Positions 11,394 to 23,215 are shown, counted from the stretch's first letter. The stretch is 64,000 bases of DNA from Petunia secreta (GCA_029990175.1 JARKIP010000011.1:3286001-3350000); one strand, 5' to 3'. Notes: generated by a model not told the origin, from the letters alone. Numbers and translations are program-made.

Positions 11394-13276
11394 ATGGCTG
11401 CATCATCTTCTAGGCCGGTCAAGAGAAAATACCCTGCTGATACCATTCCACCCTCTATCATGATGACTGATGGCCCACCCAAATTGGATAAATCTCTGAA
11501 ATCTTGGTGGGACACAATGAGTAAAATGCAGAAAGATTTAGTATAGGATAAGATTGGTTTTCTGACTGACCTTGTGACTAAACCTATTGTCCCACGTCGA
11601 GACTTGATTAGTGCACTAGTTGGCTTTTGGAACCCAAACCAAAGTACTTTCTGTTTTAAGGGGTTTGAGATGACGCCGACCCTCGAGGAGATAGCTGGGC
11701 TTCTTAAGCTGGATTTTGAGAAAAAGAGCATAATTGCTCCGAAGAAGGTTAATGAGTATGATTTTTTCAGTAATATCAAGGTACGAACAGACCTCTCAAT
11801 CGCTAGTGTTCGTCAAGGCTGGATTTCATTTGATTACCTTTATGATCGTTTTGGGGCCGATAATGGTTTTAAAAAGCATGGATTTGAGTTCCATGACAAG
11901 CTGAAATATGAAGATTGGGTGCAACTTTGCCCTAAGGTCTTTGTGTTCGCTTTGCTAGGATTGTTGGTTTTCCCACTACCGGATAAAGCGATACTATTAA
12001 GGTCAGTTGGATCATGGAAGCTTTATATGGTGGAGCACCGGACGCCACTATCATCCCGATGATTCTGGGTAGTATATTTCATGCTTTGACTCGATGCCAC
12101 AAGGGAGAAAGTGGTTTCTTTGAGGGGTGTAGCCTTCTATTACAGGTCTGGTTCTTGGAGCATGTACGCCCTTGCCCACCTCGTAATATTCTTAGGTGTT
12201 GTGACATCGATTATCTTGGATACCATCTCGAACACATCGAGAAGTATAAATTCCCAGAAAATGAGCCAGATTGGAGGTCTTTCTTGAACTCTCTCACGCC
12301 GGACAAGATTTTGTGGCAGTGTAGCTGGTTTCCTAAGAGGGAGGTTGTACACAGATGTGTGGACCGTCATTTTCTCGTTCTGATGGGTTTGACAGCATCC
12401 CAGCCTTATGTTCCTCTGCGTGTACTTAGGCAGTTGCGTCGAAAGCAGGAAATCCCAATAGTTGAGGACATGAGTGCATATGTCTCAGACTATCCTCTCA
12501 ACCCAGCTACTCTTAGAGGTGATATCTTGCGCTTGTGGGATAGTAGGAGGCGCCTCGCAGAAAATACACAGGTTCAGGATGGACTTAAGGGGGAGGTCGT
12601 TCGGGAGTACAAGTTGTGGTATTACCACCAGCCCATACCCAGAGAGATGCTCGCGAAGTCGAGAGCAGGCATGGTTGACACTGAGGCCAGGTTGGATATG
12701 CAGGTTCAGCTTGCTAGGCACGAGATTGGGAAGGAATACCGTGCTACCATACAAAGCTTAATTGCAGAGAGGGATGCCGCCAGAGCTGCTCAGTCAGAGA
12801 GTGAGGGTTTCGCACATCAGCACCTAGACACAGTCAGACGACTCCGTGTCATGCACTCACAGGCATTAATAGAGCGGGATGCCGACAGGGCAGCTTTTTT
12901 GGAAAGCAGGAGAAGGGAGGATTATCATCGCCAGGATACCATAGATGCTCGAGCTCGACTTGACAGGGCATTAGATCAGGGTGAGCAACTCAGAGGGCTA
13001 GCACAGAACCAACTTCGGGATATACAGGCTGCAGGACAGACCATCAGTGTAGCTTATCGGAAGGTTTATGACTCTGCTACGTATGTTGCACGGTCCATCA
13101 GTGATTATAGGAGGCTTCCCGCGGAGGACATACTCCCACACGTGCTTCCCTTCGTCATTAGAGTTGCAGCAGATTTGTATGGATTGCGTCGTACCTTAGT
13201 AGAAGGCCCGCCAGTAGATCCCAAGGAGCCATTCGAGTTCGACCCAGAGGAGCCAGCTGACTTTGTGCCCTGGTAA
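11394..13276 (+). pseudogene. Ogre-type ORF1 protein, interrupted
   Basis: About 627 codons from ATG 11394 (MAASSSRPVKRKYP) to TAA 13276, on the 5' side of gag. A TAG at 11544-11546 stops the frame after 50 codons, and a frameshift near 11980-12010 moves the remainder to another frame. The middle part contains GFEMTPTLEEIAGLL, which resembles plant-mobile-domain-like/DUF7745 proteins linked to retroelements. The C-terminal third is rich in Arg, Ala, Glu and Gln with heptad-like spacing (about 12760-13050), likely a coiled coil. It ends with an acidic Pro/Glu-rich tail. ORF1 of Ogre elements has no established function. It is followed by a 270 bp A-rich spacer before gag. Confidence 0.8.
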
Positions 13277-13546
13277 TGAAAGTATTTTGCTTATTTTTAT
13301 GTGTCAATTCATTTCACCCTCTAGCCTCACCTGAAAAAAAATACAAAAAAAAAAAAAAAGAGAGAAAGAAAGAAAAAGAAGAAAAAAAAAAAGAAATCAA
13401 ACAATACACTTGGGGATCTAATCTAAACCAATTTGGGATGACGCATAACGACCTTAGGCATTGTTTAGGCCGACGAGCAAATTCATGTTCCATGCTATCT
13501 TGTTGCACTAACGTGTTTTGATTTCAATAGAACTTGAGCAACTGCC
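13277..13546 (+). other. A-rich spacer between ORF1 and gag
   Basis: Non-coding. It contains an A/G homopurine run (about 13335-13400) followed by unique sequence. No promoter or ribosome-entry structure can be claimed from sequence alone. Confidence 0.6.
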
Positions 13547-15435
13547 GTGCTGGCCCAACATTCCTATTCCACCAGAATCAAGGGACCACTGTCTATTCCA
13601 GAAGTGGTTGAAGCACCTCTTCAGGAAAACGCTCCAACAACAATGGCTGAGGAAACTGAGAACACTGAGCTGGTTCGTTTGGCTGAGCAACAAGCTAAGA
13701 TGGCCGAGGACTTCACGGCTATGAAAGAAATGATGATGCATTTGGTTCGTAACTTGGCAGCAATTCAGGCACCTCCTGTTCCGCCACTGGTTTCATGGAA
13801 AATACTCAGCCACCAGGGCAAGGGCAATCCACAGTGGTAGGAGACCCCCGTTCCCCTCCGGGGTTTTGTCCACATCTGGCAACTGACAATGTAGCCGGAC
13901 CTTCTACTGTACAACCTGGGGCACAATTCCCGCTGCCTGGACAACAAGGCCAACCCCAGGTTCCTGCCGCAGCATTCACCGTTCCCGCAGGACACACCTT
14001 GCAAAGATCGAACAGTGACCCACAGTTGAGGGCCCATGATCAACAGTTTGACCAAGCTCAGGGTAATATCTTCCGCCAAAATGAGTCGTATGATCAGGGA
14101 CACCACCCAGAATCACATGCTGATATCGAGAGGCTGGGAAAAATGGAAGAGAACGACTTTGCTTGGAAATTGAAGAGTTTGGAGCAAACTGTGAAAAGCA
14201 TACAAGGGCAAGGGGGTAAAACCAATATCTCGTACAAAGACATGTGCTTGTTCCCTCATGTGCCGTTGCCTGAGGGTTTTGTTGTGCCCAAATTTGATCT
14301 GTACACCGGACAAAGTGATCCAAGGATCCATGTGAAGATATACCTTAACAAAATAAGGGGTATCGAGAAGGATAAATTATTGATAGCGTACTTTGCGGAC
14401 AGTTTGGGAGGACCGGCAATATAATGGTTTGTGCAACAAGATGTTTCGAAGTGGGTCACTTTTGATGACATGGCCAGCGCTTTCCTGAACCATTATGGTT
14501 ACAAAATGGAGGCTGCTCCTGATCGTTCTTCTTTGAAGATGATCACAAAGAAACCAGGTGAAAGTTTCAGAGAATATGCCTGCAGGTGGCGCGAACAGGC
14601 GGCGCGTGTGAGCCCTTTGATCCCAGATGATAAGATGGTTGAAGAATTCATCGAAGTGCTTGACGAAACATACTACCAAGCGATGGCCTCTGCCATTGGG
14701 AAGCAGTTCAGTGAAGCAGTAAAAATTGGGGAGATGATTGAGAGAGGAATCAAAGCAGGCAAGATTGTTAGCCAAACAGCTTTGAGAGCCACGACCCAAG
14801 CGTTGCAATCAGGGTCAGGTGCTTTTGGGAAGAAGAAAGGAAAGAAAGATGAAGTGGCAATGGTTGGTCCTGGACCGAGAAGAAATGATGGAAGATACAA
14901 TGACCGTCAAGGGTACATTCAGACACCCCCGCCACAACAATTCTATCCAACTCATGGCCAACAATTTGCCATGCTGCAGTTCTCATTCCCTGTAAATGCA
15001 GCATCTTATGCTCAGCCGCTATCTGGTCCACAATGGCGTGCACCCCCTGCTCCAGTCCATTATAACAATCAACAAGCACATGCTCAATTCCCGGCTCACG
15101 AGGAGATGCCTTATCGACCACGAGGTCCGCAGGGTTTTCGTCCAAACATGCAACAAGAGAAAAGGCAGTTCACACCACTGGGGGAAACTTACACTAATTT
15201 GTTTGAAAAGTTGCAACAAGCCAATCTGTTGATGCCAATCCCGGAAAAAGTGAACCCCAATGGAAGAGTTGATCATTCACGCCATTGTGCGTTTCATTCT
15301 GGAGCACCCGGACATGACACAGAATCCTGTTGGGAATTCAAAAGGGCAATCCAGGCAATGATAGACAACAATCATATAAAAGTCGTGGGGGATGAAACAC
15401 AAAAATGTGAATCAAAATCCTTTACCAGCTCATGA
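13547..15435 (+). pseudogene. gag: Element 1 gag, interrupted
   Basis: Gag forms the particle that packages element RNA. The first 98 codons (13547-13840) are in one frame and the rest (from 13795) in another, so a frameshift falls near 13790-13840. The N-terminal part has a short Glu/Lys-rich helix, then a Pro/Gln-rich linker. The core runs from YKDMCLFPHVPLPEGF (about 14232) through WREQAARVSP (about 14590). A TAA at 14422-14424 interrupts it in frame. The zinc knuckle is of the Tat kind, CAFHSGAPGHDTESC, at 15286-15330. The frame ends at TGA 15433-15435, and protease resumes in the same frame nine bases later. Confidence 0.85.
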
Positions 15436-15444
15436 TATTTACAC

Positions 15445-17192
15445 ATGGTAGGGATGGTATGCATAGAAAAGGAAATGAAAGGGAAAGCCGCCAAGCAGAT
15501 TGTGGCAGTTGGTCCCTCCCCAGACATCAAAGGCCCTGAGCCATTTATTGTTGTAATTGGGGGAAAGTCAAGTGCGTCTGTTGTCAACAAAGCAAAGCAA
15601 GATACCGCTGTTGAGCCAAGTTTCACAATTCCGGCTGCAAAGCAGGAAAAAGTTCATGACAGTGCACCAACATTTATTGTGCAAGGGACATCATGCCAGA
15701 AAACTCTGGTCTTCGAGGTTAAGGCAAAGAAGTGTGAACCGTTTATCATCACTCAAGCAGCGCAACTCCCTGTCAAAAGTACAAAGGCTGTTCCTTGGAA
15801 CTACAACAAGACAATTGTGTCTTACAACGGGAAAGAAATCATGGAGGTTGCTGCAGACATAAATGGTCTAACTCGGTCCGGGAGATGTTTTACCCTAGAA
15901 GAATTGAGAAAGGCAAAGCCAGGTCGAGAAGGCCAAGGACCCATCAAAGAGCCGGTGTCTGAGAAAGAAGCTGAAGAATTTTTGAAGAAAATGAGATCGA
16001 CAGATTATTCTATCGTCGAGCAATTGAGAAAGACTCCGGCTCAGATATCACTCTTTTCTCTACTTATGAACTCTGAAGCACATCGCAATGCACTGTTGAA
16101 AATATTGAATGAGGCCTACATTCCTGAACAAACTACTGTGGCTAATCTGGAAGCACTTGCTGACAGAGTATTTGAGACTAATCGTGTGATGTTCACCGAT
16201 GAGGAGCTGCCAGCAGAAGGAACCAGTCATAATCGAGCGCTTCATGTCTCAGTTAAGTGTGAAGACTCATATGTCACACGTGTTCTAATAGATGGTGGCG
16301 CGGGATTGAACATTTGCCCTCTGTCTACATTGAAGAGTCTAAGGGTGGATATGAGCAAAATCAAGGCAAGTTCCTCTGCTGTTCGTGCTTTTGATGGTGG
16401 AGTTCGAGAATTTTTGGGCATCATCAATCTTGAGTTAACCATTGGGCCCGCTACCTTCAGCATTGAGTTTCAAGTCATGGAGACGGATGCATCGTACAAT
16501 CTGTTACTGGGCCGACCATGGATTCACATGGCTTGTGCTGTACCCTCCATAGTTCATCAGGTGGTCAAGTTTACTTGGGATAACCAAGTTGTCGTGGTTT
16601 ATGGAGAGGATGACTCACAGTTTAACAATAGCCTGGACGTACCAGCCCTTGAAGCCGTCACTACACTCACGACCATCATGTATCAAACCTCCGATGTGGG
16701 GTATGTGGAAAAGGTAACAGAAGGGAAACCTATACACGTCCCAAGAGTGTCAGAGACGTCTATAATGATGGCATCTGAAATGTTAAAGCATGGTTTCCAA
16801 TTTGGAAAGGGTTTGGGAGCATCACTACAAGGCAGGGTAAATCCAGTTTATCCAAATGGCGTGCAAGGCACGTGGGGACTAGGGTTCAAGCCAAAAGCAG
16901 CTGATCGCAAGCAAGCAAAGAAAAAGAAGTCAGAAGTTTGGTCTCTCCCAAAGCCAATTCCTTGTCTCGCTCAGTCTTTTGTGGGATATGTCATGAAACC
17001 AAAGGTTGTCGCTACAAATGTCAACACAGTGGAAGATATTCAGGATGCACCATTTGATTTACGTGGCATTTTTGAAATCTGCATGGTGCAGCCGGGTGAA
17101 GGCTCCAGCAACGCTTCAATTCAGTACATTGGCCCGGACGTGCACCTGACTAACTGGAATGCAACTCCCTTCCCCATCAAGAAGGGGTCTTG
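15445..17192 (+). pseudogene. pro: Element 1 protease region with G-patch-like motif (first exon of pol)
   Basis: A 583-codon open frame. The aspartic protease active site is LIDGGAGLN with Asp codon 16291-16293; the Tat lineage typically has DGG here instead of the usual DSG or DTG. The flap and second half follow, with YNLLLGRPWIH near 16495-16530. At about 16780-16890 there is a Gly-rich GFQFGKGLG ... GLGF block resembling a G-patch, an RNA-binding motif also found next to protease in some retroviruses. The genomic frame stops at TAG 17194-17196, but a candidate intron starts at 17193 and would remove that stop. The open frame looks intact; the upstream join to gag is broken. Confidence 0.85.
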
Positions 17193-17384
17193 GTAGACTG
17201 TTGTTTTACAGTTTTCTTTTGAATACACTTGGATATTCTAAGGGTTGTATGCCAAGTGTATTATTTTGCTCATCTTTCCTTTTGTAATTCAAACCCTTTT
17301 TCATTAATGAAAGGCCTAAGAGCCAAGATTTCCTTCAATCTCTGTTCATATTCCTAATTTTATTCTATTTTTGTTTATCTGTAG
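17193..17384 (+). other. Candidate 192 bp spliceosomal intron between protease and reverse transcriptase
   Basis: A GT donor at 17193-17194 and an acceptor TTTATCTGTAG ending at 17384 frame an AT-rich, T-rich segment. Joining 17192 to 17385 keeps the frame: the split codon becomes Cys and the text continues DISAGPDIM. This removes the TAG at 17194-17196. Ogre elements are known for a spliced intron at this place, thought to set the ratio of Gag-Pro to the full polyprotein. The frame continuity is seen directly; splicing is inferred. Confidence 0.8.
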
Positions 17385-17646
17385 TGATATATCTGCCGGT
17401 CCTGATATCATGACATGTTCAAGGAATTTATCGTCCATCCAAGGACCGCAATCTGATTTTTGCTCCATAACCATAGTTGAGGTTGAAAGTGATGAAGAAA
17501 ACATTGAGGAATTTGTTAATGAGATTGAATATGATGGGGAACGGGCTGATTTTGAAATAGGCCTGGAAGTTGAACGCCATGAGGGCAAGCCGAAACCCAA
17601 TTTGCTGATACAGAGGATGTTAATCTTGGGAGCCCGGATGATGTGA
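17385..17646 (+). pseudogene. Acidic linker after the intron, before reverse transcriptase
   Basis: Reads in frame with protease if the intron is removed. It contains a Glu/Asp-rich segment (VEVESDEENIEEF) usual in Tat elements ahead of reverse transcriptase. The frame ends at TGA 17644-17646. Reverse transcriptase continues in a different frame, so one base was lost or gained near 17600-17610. The downstream frame already reads as plausible linker before 17643. Confidence 0.7.
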
Positions 17647-19090
17647 GGGAAACCAAGATAAGTATGTATGCCCGACCTGAAGTGAAGAACGATATTCGGA
17701 AAGTGCTTTTTGAATATCGGGATGTCTTTGCATGGTCATATGATGAGATGCCGGGTTTGAGCTCCGAATTGATAGTCCATGAATTGCCAATTCAACCTGG
17801 TTTCCCTCCAGTAAGACAGATGCAACGGAAGTTCAAAACTGATATTATCAAGAAAATCCATGATGAAATAATGAAACAGTTGGATGCAAAAGTAATTCAA
17901 TCGGTTCAGTACACTACTTGGGTTGCAAATGTTGTCCCAGTTCCTAAGAAAGATGGAAAAACAAGGACATGTGTTGACTATCGAGATTTGAACAAGGCGA
18001 GTCCCAAAGACAATTTTCCGTTGCCTAATATTCACACTCTCGTAGATAATTGTGGCAAACATGAGATACAATCCTTCGTTGACTGCTATGCTGGATATCA
18101 CCAAATCCAGATGGATGAAGATGATGCATACAAAACAGCATTCCCTACGCCTTGGGGAACTTATTGCTATAGAGTGATGCCGTTTGGTTTGAAAAATGCT
18201 GGGGCAACCTACGTAAGGGCTATGACTGCCATTTTCCATGATATGATGCATAAAGAAATAGAAGTGTACGTGGATGATGTGATTATCAAGTCTAGAACTG
18301 CTGAGGAACATGTGAGAGATCTTAGAAAGTTCTTTGAAAGGCTCCGTAGGTACAATTTGAAGCTGAATCCAGCCAAGTGGGCATTTGGTGTGCCTGCTGA
18401 AAAATTGTTAGGTTTCATTGTTAGTAGGCGAGGTATTGAATTGGATCCCGCAAAGATCAAAGCAATATAAGAACTACCTCCGCCTCGAACCAAGAAGGAT
18501 GTTAAAAGCTTTCTAGGCAAACTAAATTACATCAGTAGGTTCATTGCACAACTTACCACAATATGTGAGCCGATCCTCAAGTTGTTGAAAAAGAATGCAT
18601 CAATTGCATGGACCGAGGAGTGCCAAGAAGCCTTTGACAAGATCAAGCAATACTTGTCAAATCCTCCTGGTTTGGTTCCGCCTGAGCCTGGCCGACCATT
18701 ATTTTTGTACTTGTCAGTCAATGAAAATTCCTTTGGTTGTGTACTGGGGCAACATGATGCCTCAGGAAAGAAAGAGCAGGCAATTTATTATCTGAGCAAA
18801 AAGTTCACAGATTGCGAGGCCAGATACACTTAGTTGGAAAGGACGTGTTGTGCCCTAACTTGGATTGCACAAAAGTTGAAACATTATCTTTTGTCCTATA
18901 CCACTTATCTGATTTCCCGGAGGGATCCATTGAAGTACATATTTCAAAAGCCAATGCCAACTGGCAAACTTGCAAAATGGCAGATCCTGCTCACAGAATT
19001 TGACATAGTTTATGTCACCCAGACTGCAATGAAAGCTCAAGCTTTAGCTGATCATTTGGCTGAAAATCCAGTGGATGCTGATTATGAGCC
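17643..19090 (+). pseudogene. pol: Element 1 reverse transcriptase and first RNase H
   Basis: Copies element RNA into DNA. Motifs in order: VVPVPKKDGKTRTCVDYRDL (about 17935), FPLPNIHTLVD, then CYAGYHQI, MPFGLKNAGATY, and the catalytic YVDD at 18267-18278, intact. The thumb and connection follow (SFLGKLNYISRF). The gypsy-type RNase H spans about 18690-19080 (AIYYLSKKF, then KWQILLTEFDI). In-frame stops are TAA 18468-18470, one change from a Gln codon in an otherwise conserved context, and TAG 18831-18833. The frame is shared with the downstream domains. No ATG is needed because this would be part of a polyprotein. Confidence 0.9.
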
Positions 19091-19560
19091 ACTGAAGACT
19101 TACTTCCCTGACGAGGAGGTAGATGTGCTCGAAGAGTCGATTAATGAAGAAGAGCACGTGTGGAAAATGTACTTTGACGGTCCTTCTAACTCAAAAGGTC
19201 ATGGCATTGGAGCAGTTCTCATCTCTCCCACGGGACATTATTATCCGGCAGCTACCCAACTTCGCTTCAGTTGCACTAACAACACATCTGAGTATGAAGC
19301 ATGTATAATGGGTTTGCGTATGGCTCTAGACATGGACATCAAATAATTACTGGTGATCGGAGATTCAGATCTTTTGATACACCAAATAAAGGGTGAATGG
19401 GAAACTCGAGACCTTAAGCTGATCAATTACAAGCAGTGTATGGACGATCTTCACCAAAAGTTCGATGTTCTAAAGTTTAGACATGTCCTCAGAATACATA
19501 ATGAGCTAGCTGACGCATTGGCTACATTAGCCTCAATGCTTGTCCATCCTGATAAAGCCC
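19091..19560 (+). pseudogene. pol: Element 1 second, archaeal-type RNase H domain
   Basis: After the linker ending in a Glu-rich stretch, MYFDGPSNSKGHGIGAVL begins a second RNase H fold with Asp at 19176-19178, then SEYEA (Glu), then GDSDLLIHQ (Asp), and HNELADALA (Asp). All four catalytic acids are present. A dual RNase H with an added archaeal-like copy is reported for the Tat lineage and supports placing this element there. A TAA at 19344-19346 interrupts the frame between the Glu and the third Asp motif. It would degrade the RNA strand of the RNA-DNA hybrid. Confidence 0.8.
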
Positions 19561-20869
19561 ATATTGATCCGTTAGAGATTCAGGTCCAAAGCCGACATGC
19601 ATACTGCAATGTGATTGAAGAAGAAATTGACGGTCAACCGTGGTATTTTGATGTCAAGAACTTCCTTCAAGATGGGACGTATCCGCCAACGGCAGAAAAC
19701 AATCAAAAGAGAACCCTTCGACGATTGGCAAGTGGTTTCTTTTTGAGTGGTGGAGTGGTGTACAAAAGGACCCCTGATCTGGGGCTGTTAAGATGCGTGG
19801 ATTCAACTGAAGCCACGAAAATTCTCAATGACATGCATTCGGGGATCTGTGGACCCCACATGAGCGGGCACTTGCTAGCTAAGAAAGTACTCAGAGCAGG
19901 ATACTTCTGGCTCACCATGGAACATGACTGCATTACTTTTGTGCGAAAGTGTCATCAATGCCAAGTACACGGTGATTTGATACATTCACCCCCTTTAGAG
20001 TTGCACACAATGTCAGCCCCTTGGCCTTTTACAGCATGGGGGATGAATGTTATCGGGCCTATTGAACCAAAAGCGTCAAATGGACACAAATTCATTCTGG
20101 TTGCAATAGATTACTTCACCAAATGGGTTGAGGCCGTGACTCTCAAATCCGTGACCAAGAAAGCCGTGGTGGATTTCATTCATTCTAACATTATTTGTCG
20201 CTTTGGTATCCCAAGTACCATCATCACTGATAATGCGGCAAATCTGAACAGTCATTTAATGAATGACGTGTGTGAAAGATTCAAGATCTTGCACCGAAAT
20301 TCCACACCTTACCGACCAAAGGCAAATGGCGCGGTTGAAGAAGCCAATAAGAATATCAAGAAGATCCTTAGGAAAATGATACAAGGATCTCGCGATTGGC
20401 ATGAGAAGTTGTCTTTCGCTCTCCTTGGTTACTGCACAACTGTGCGCACTTCCATAGGTGCGACCCCGTATTCATTGGTATACGGAACTGAAGCAGTGAT
20501 ACCCGCTGAAGTGGAAATACCGTCTCTCAGAATCATTGTGGAAGTAGAGATTGAGGACACAGAGTGGGTCAAGACCCGATTGGAACAGTTGTCATTCATT
20601 GACGAAAAGAGGCTCAATGCAGTTTGTCACGGTCAATTGTATCAGCAAAGAATGGCCCGAGCCTCCGCGACTTGAAAGAAGGGCAATTAGTCTTGAAAAG
20701 AATCTTTCCTCATCAGGAAGAAGCTAAAGGGAAATTTGCTCCAAATTGGCAAGGGCCATACCTGGTAAAGAAGGTGTTGCCAAATGGCGCCTTGTACCTT
20801 ACAGATCCGGAAGGCAGGACAACTGAAATACCCATCAATGCAGACGCTGTCAAGAGGTACTACATTTGA
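19561..20869 (+). pseudogene. pol: Element 1 integrase, catalytic Asp replaced
   Basis: Integrase inserts the DNA copy into the host genome. The HHCC zinc-binding part runs over about 19858-19965 (HMSGH, CHQC). In the DDE core the first Asp is replaced by Asn (WGMNVIGPI, codon AAT 20046-20048). The second Asp (TDNAAN, 20229-20231) and the Glu (GAVEEANK, 20337-20339) are kept. A frameshift near 20655-20670 separates the C-terminal part (20624-20869), which holds the GPYLVKKVLPNG segment of the GPF/Y type. Pol ends at TGA 20867-20869. No chromodomain is seen, as expected outside chromoviruses. Confidence 0.88.
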
Positions 20870-21158
20870 TTTCAAGATGTCTTTCAAATCGAGATGAATG
20901 CAAGGCTTTTGTTCTCTTTTTCTATCCTAAATTGTATCCCTTATTAGCATTTTGAACATTGTACTTTTGAGGCATATTATCGGTTGGAATCAATGTAATT
21001 GTACCAAAATGAAATGAAACTGAAAAGCATCAAAAAGAAACGTGGGCATTTGCCTAGAGCTACGTCTGACCTGATTCCTCTCAAAAGGATACGTAGGGAA
21101 CCATTTCGGTGTGGTCGCGACAAGAGAAAATTTCTCTTTTCCTATCTTCTTTTATCCG

Positions 21159-21432
21159 CGCAATGCTTGCCTCCAGGCTTGCGGGATATATCAAGAAAAT
21201 TAAAGACCCCAGTTTATCCTAAACTGGGGCAGAAGTTGTTTTTGTTTTTTAAAGAAAATGGAGGAAATTCAATATTCCTCCCCATTTTCTTTGTGTTCAT
21301 AACAGTGAAAAGTTCATTCTTTCCTGTTTCATATTGACGCAAAACTTGCCTCCAAGTTTGCGGCCAACATCAAAAGAAATTTGGATCCCCCTTTATGCTA
21401 AATTGGGGCAGAAGTTTGTTTTTATTTTATTT
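21159..21432 (+). repeat. Two direct repeats of about 95 bp in the 3' UTR
   Basis: Copy one (21159-21250) and copy two (21337-21432) share CGCAA(A/T)GCTTGCCTCCA-like text, then TTTGCGG, ACATCAA, AAACTGGGGCAGAAGTT and a T-rich end. They are diverged by substitutions and small indels. A weaker third piece (CCCCAGTTTATTCTAAAC) begins at 21543. Confidence 0.65.
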
Positions 21433-22394
21433 CATAAATAAAATAAAATAAAAACAAATTTCTATCATTTTTGTATCATCTATTCACACGTTTCATGAGA
21501 TGTTAGGCATACCAGTCTCAAAGTCAAGGAAGAAAACAAAGCGCCCCAGTTTATTCTAAACAGTAAGTCAAGAGATGTTTGTGTTGTAAATTGAATTGAA
21601 AAAAAAAAGGGAAAAGAAGAAAAGAAAAGAAAAAAAAGAAGAAGTCTTGTCGGTGAAAACCTGAGAAGGCGCCGCAAGACAAACAGTGAGGGAAAAGATT
21701 AAAAAGAGAGGCTAGTTGGCGAAAACCCGAAAGGGCGCTACTAGTCGACTTGAGAGTCACCTCAACTTGGTTATGGTTTGATATCTTCCGTGGATCAACT
21801 CTCAACAAACAAGTGGCACTGGTCGGACGAGGTCATCCAAGATACATGTCATGATCATCAAGGCCACCAGTATATTACTAGATAAGTTTCCTTTTTCAGA
21901 AAGACGTTCCCTGTCTAAACGACTTTCGCCCTTAAACTTTTTTTTATTCTATTTTGTACATCTTGCCTCACCATTAATTCCTCGCCTTTTCGGCGCTAAC
22001 CTCACATGAGCAGTAAACGAAAATTGCAAAACTCTGTCTTTCAGGATTCAGGTTTAATTCCAGCGAGCAGGGCACACCCTCGACAATGGAAAAGTTTCAG
22101 CGAGTCATGACCGACCTTTATAATTGGAGCCCAGCACCGCACATCAGGCCGGAGGAACGACATACCAAAATTGTATCATGAAGAGTGAACATGTTTGGGA
22201 GAAGTTTTAGGCATTTGTTCATCCCACATTACTGCGAAGAATAGAACAAGAGTCACTAAGCTTATTTTGCAAGATCAGAAACATGGTGTATCCACGATGC
22301 AGAGAGTCAGTGTGACATTTGCTATGTCGCCAAGAAAGAGCTGGGACTACTTGAATTGGGATAGTTGCGCCAGATGTCAGATGGAACTCCATTT

Positions 22395-23215
22395 CCTCTT
22401 CGAGTCAGTTTCGCTCAAAGATAGCGTAATTTCTTTCCCATGTCAAGATCGGCTCAAAGATAGCGTAATTTCTTTCCCATGTCAAGATCGGCTCAAAGAT
22501 AGCGATCATTTCTTTTTTTTCGAGTCAGTTCGCTCAAAGATAGCGTCATTTCTTTTTCACAGTCAAGATCTGCTAAAAGATAGTGATCATTTCCTTTTCG
22601 AGTCAATTTCGCTAAAAGATAGCGTCATTTCCTTTTCATGTCAAGATCTGCTAAAAGATAGCGAACATTTCCTTTTCGAGTCAGTTTCGCTCAAAGATAG
22701 CGATCATTTCCTTTTTTCGAGTCAGTTCGCTCAAAGATAGCGTCATTTCCTTTTCATGTCAAGATCTACTAAAAGATAGAGATCATTTCCATTTCGAGTC
22801 AGTTTCGCTCAAAGATAGCATCATTTATTTTTCATGTCAAGATCTGCTAAAAGATAGCGATCATTTCTTTTTCGAGTCAGTTCGCTCAAAGATAGCATCA
22901 TTTATTTTTCATGTCAAGATCTGCTAAAAGATAGCGATCATTTCTTTTTCGAGTCAGCTCGCTCAAAGATAGCATCATTTATTTTTCATGTCAAGATCTG
23001 CTAAAAGATAGCAATCATTTCCTTTTCGAGTCATTCCCGCTAGAAGATAGCGTCATTTTCTTTCCATGTCAAGATCTGCTAAAAGATAGCGATCATTTTC
23101 TTTTCAAGTCAGTTTTGCTAGAAGATAGCACTCACGTTCTGTTCAAGTCATTTGCGCTCAAAGATAGCAACCACTTACTTTTCAAGTTGGTCCCGCTCAA
23201 AGATAGCAACCATCC
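22395..23215 (+). repeat. Tandem array of about 80 bp composite units (two half-units) in the 3' UTR
   Basis: Alternating half-units of about 40 bp. One reads CGAGTCAGTTTCGCTCAAAG then ATAGCGTCATTTC. The other reads ATGTCAAGATCTGCTAAAAG then ATAGCGATCATTTC. Roughly ten composite units are present, the outer ones more diverged. Rapidly changing tandem repeats in the 3' UTR are described for Tat/Ogre elements as a source of satellite DNA. Confidence 0.85.

Noticed and set aside
11360..11779. 139-codon frame on the minus strand
   Set aside because: Antisense shadow of ORF1, which has recognisable motifs on the plus strand.
13335..13400. A-rich block as a poly(A) tail of a retrogene
   Set aside because: It lies inside the element 1 internal region between ORF1 and gag, with no target duplication around it.
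22195..22740. 182-codon open frame with a repeating LKDS peptide
   Set aside because: It is produced by the 3' UTR tandem array and changes phase with the half-units; no homologous protein is expected.
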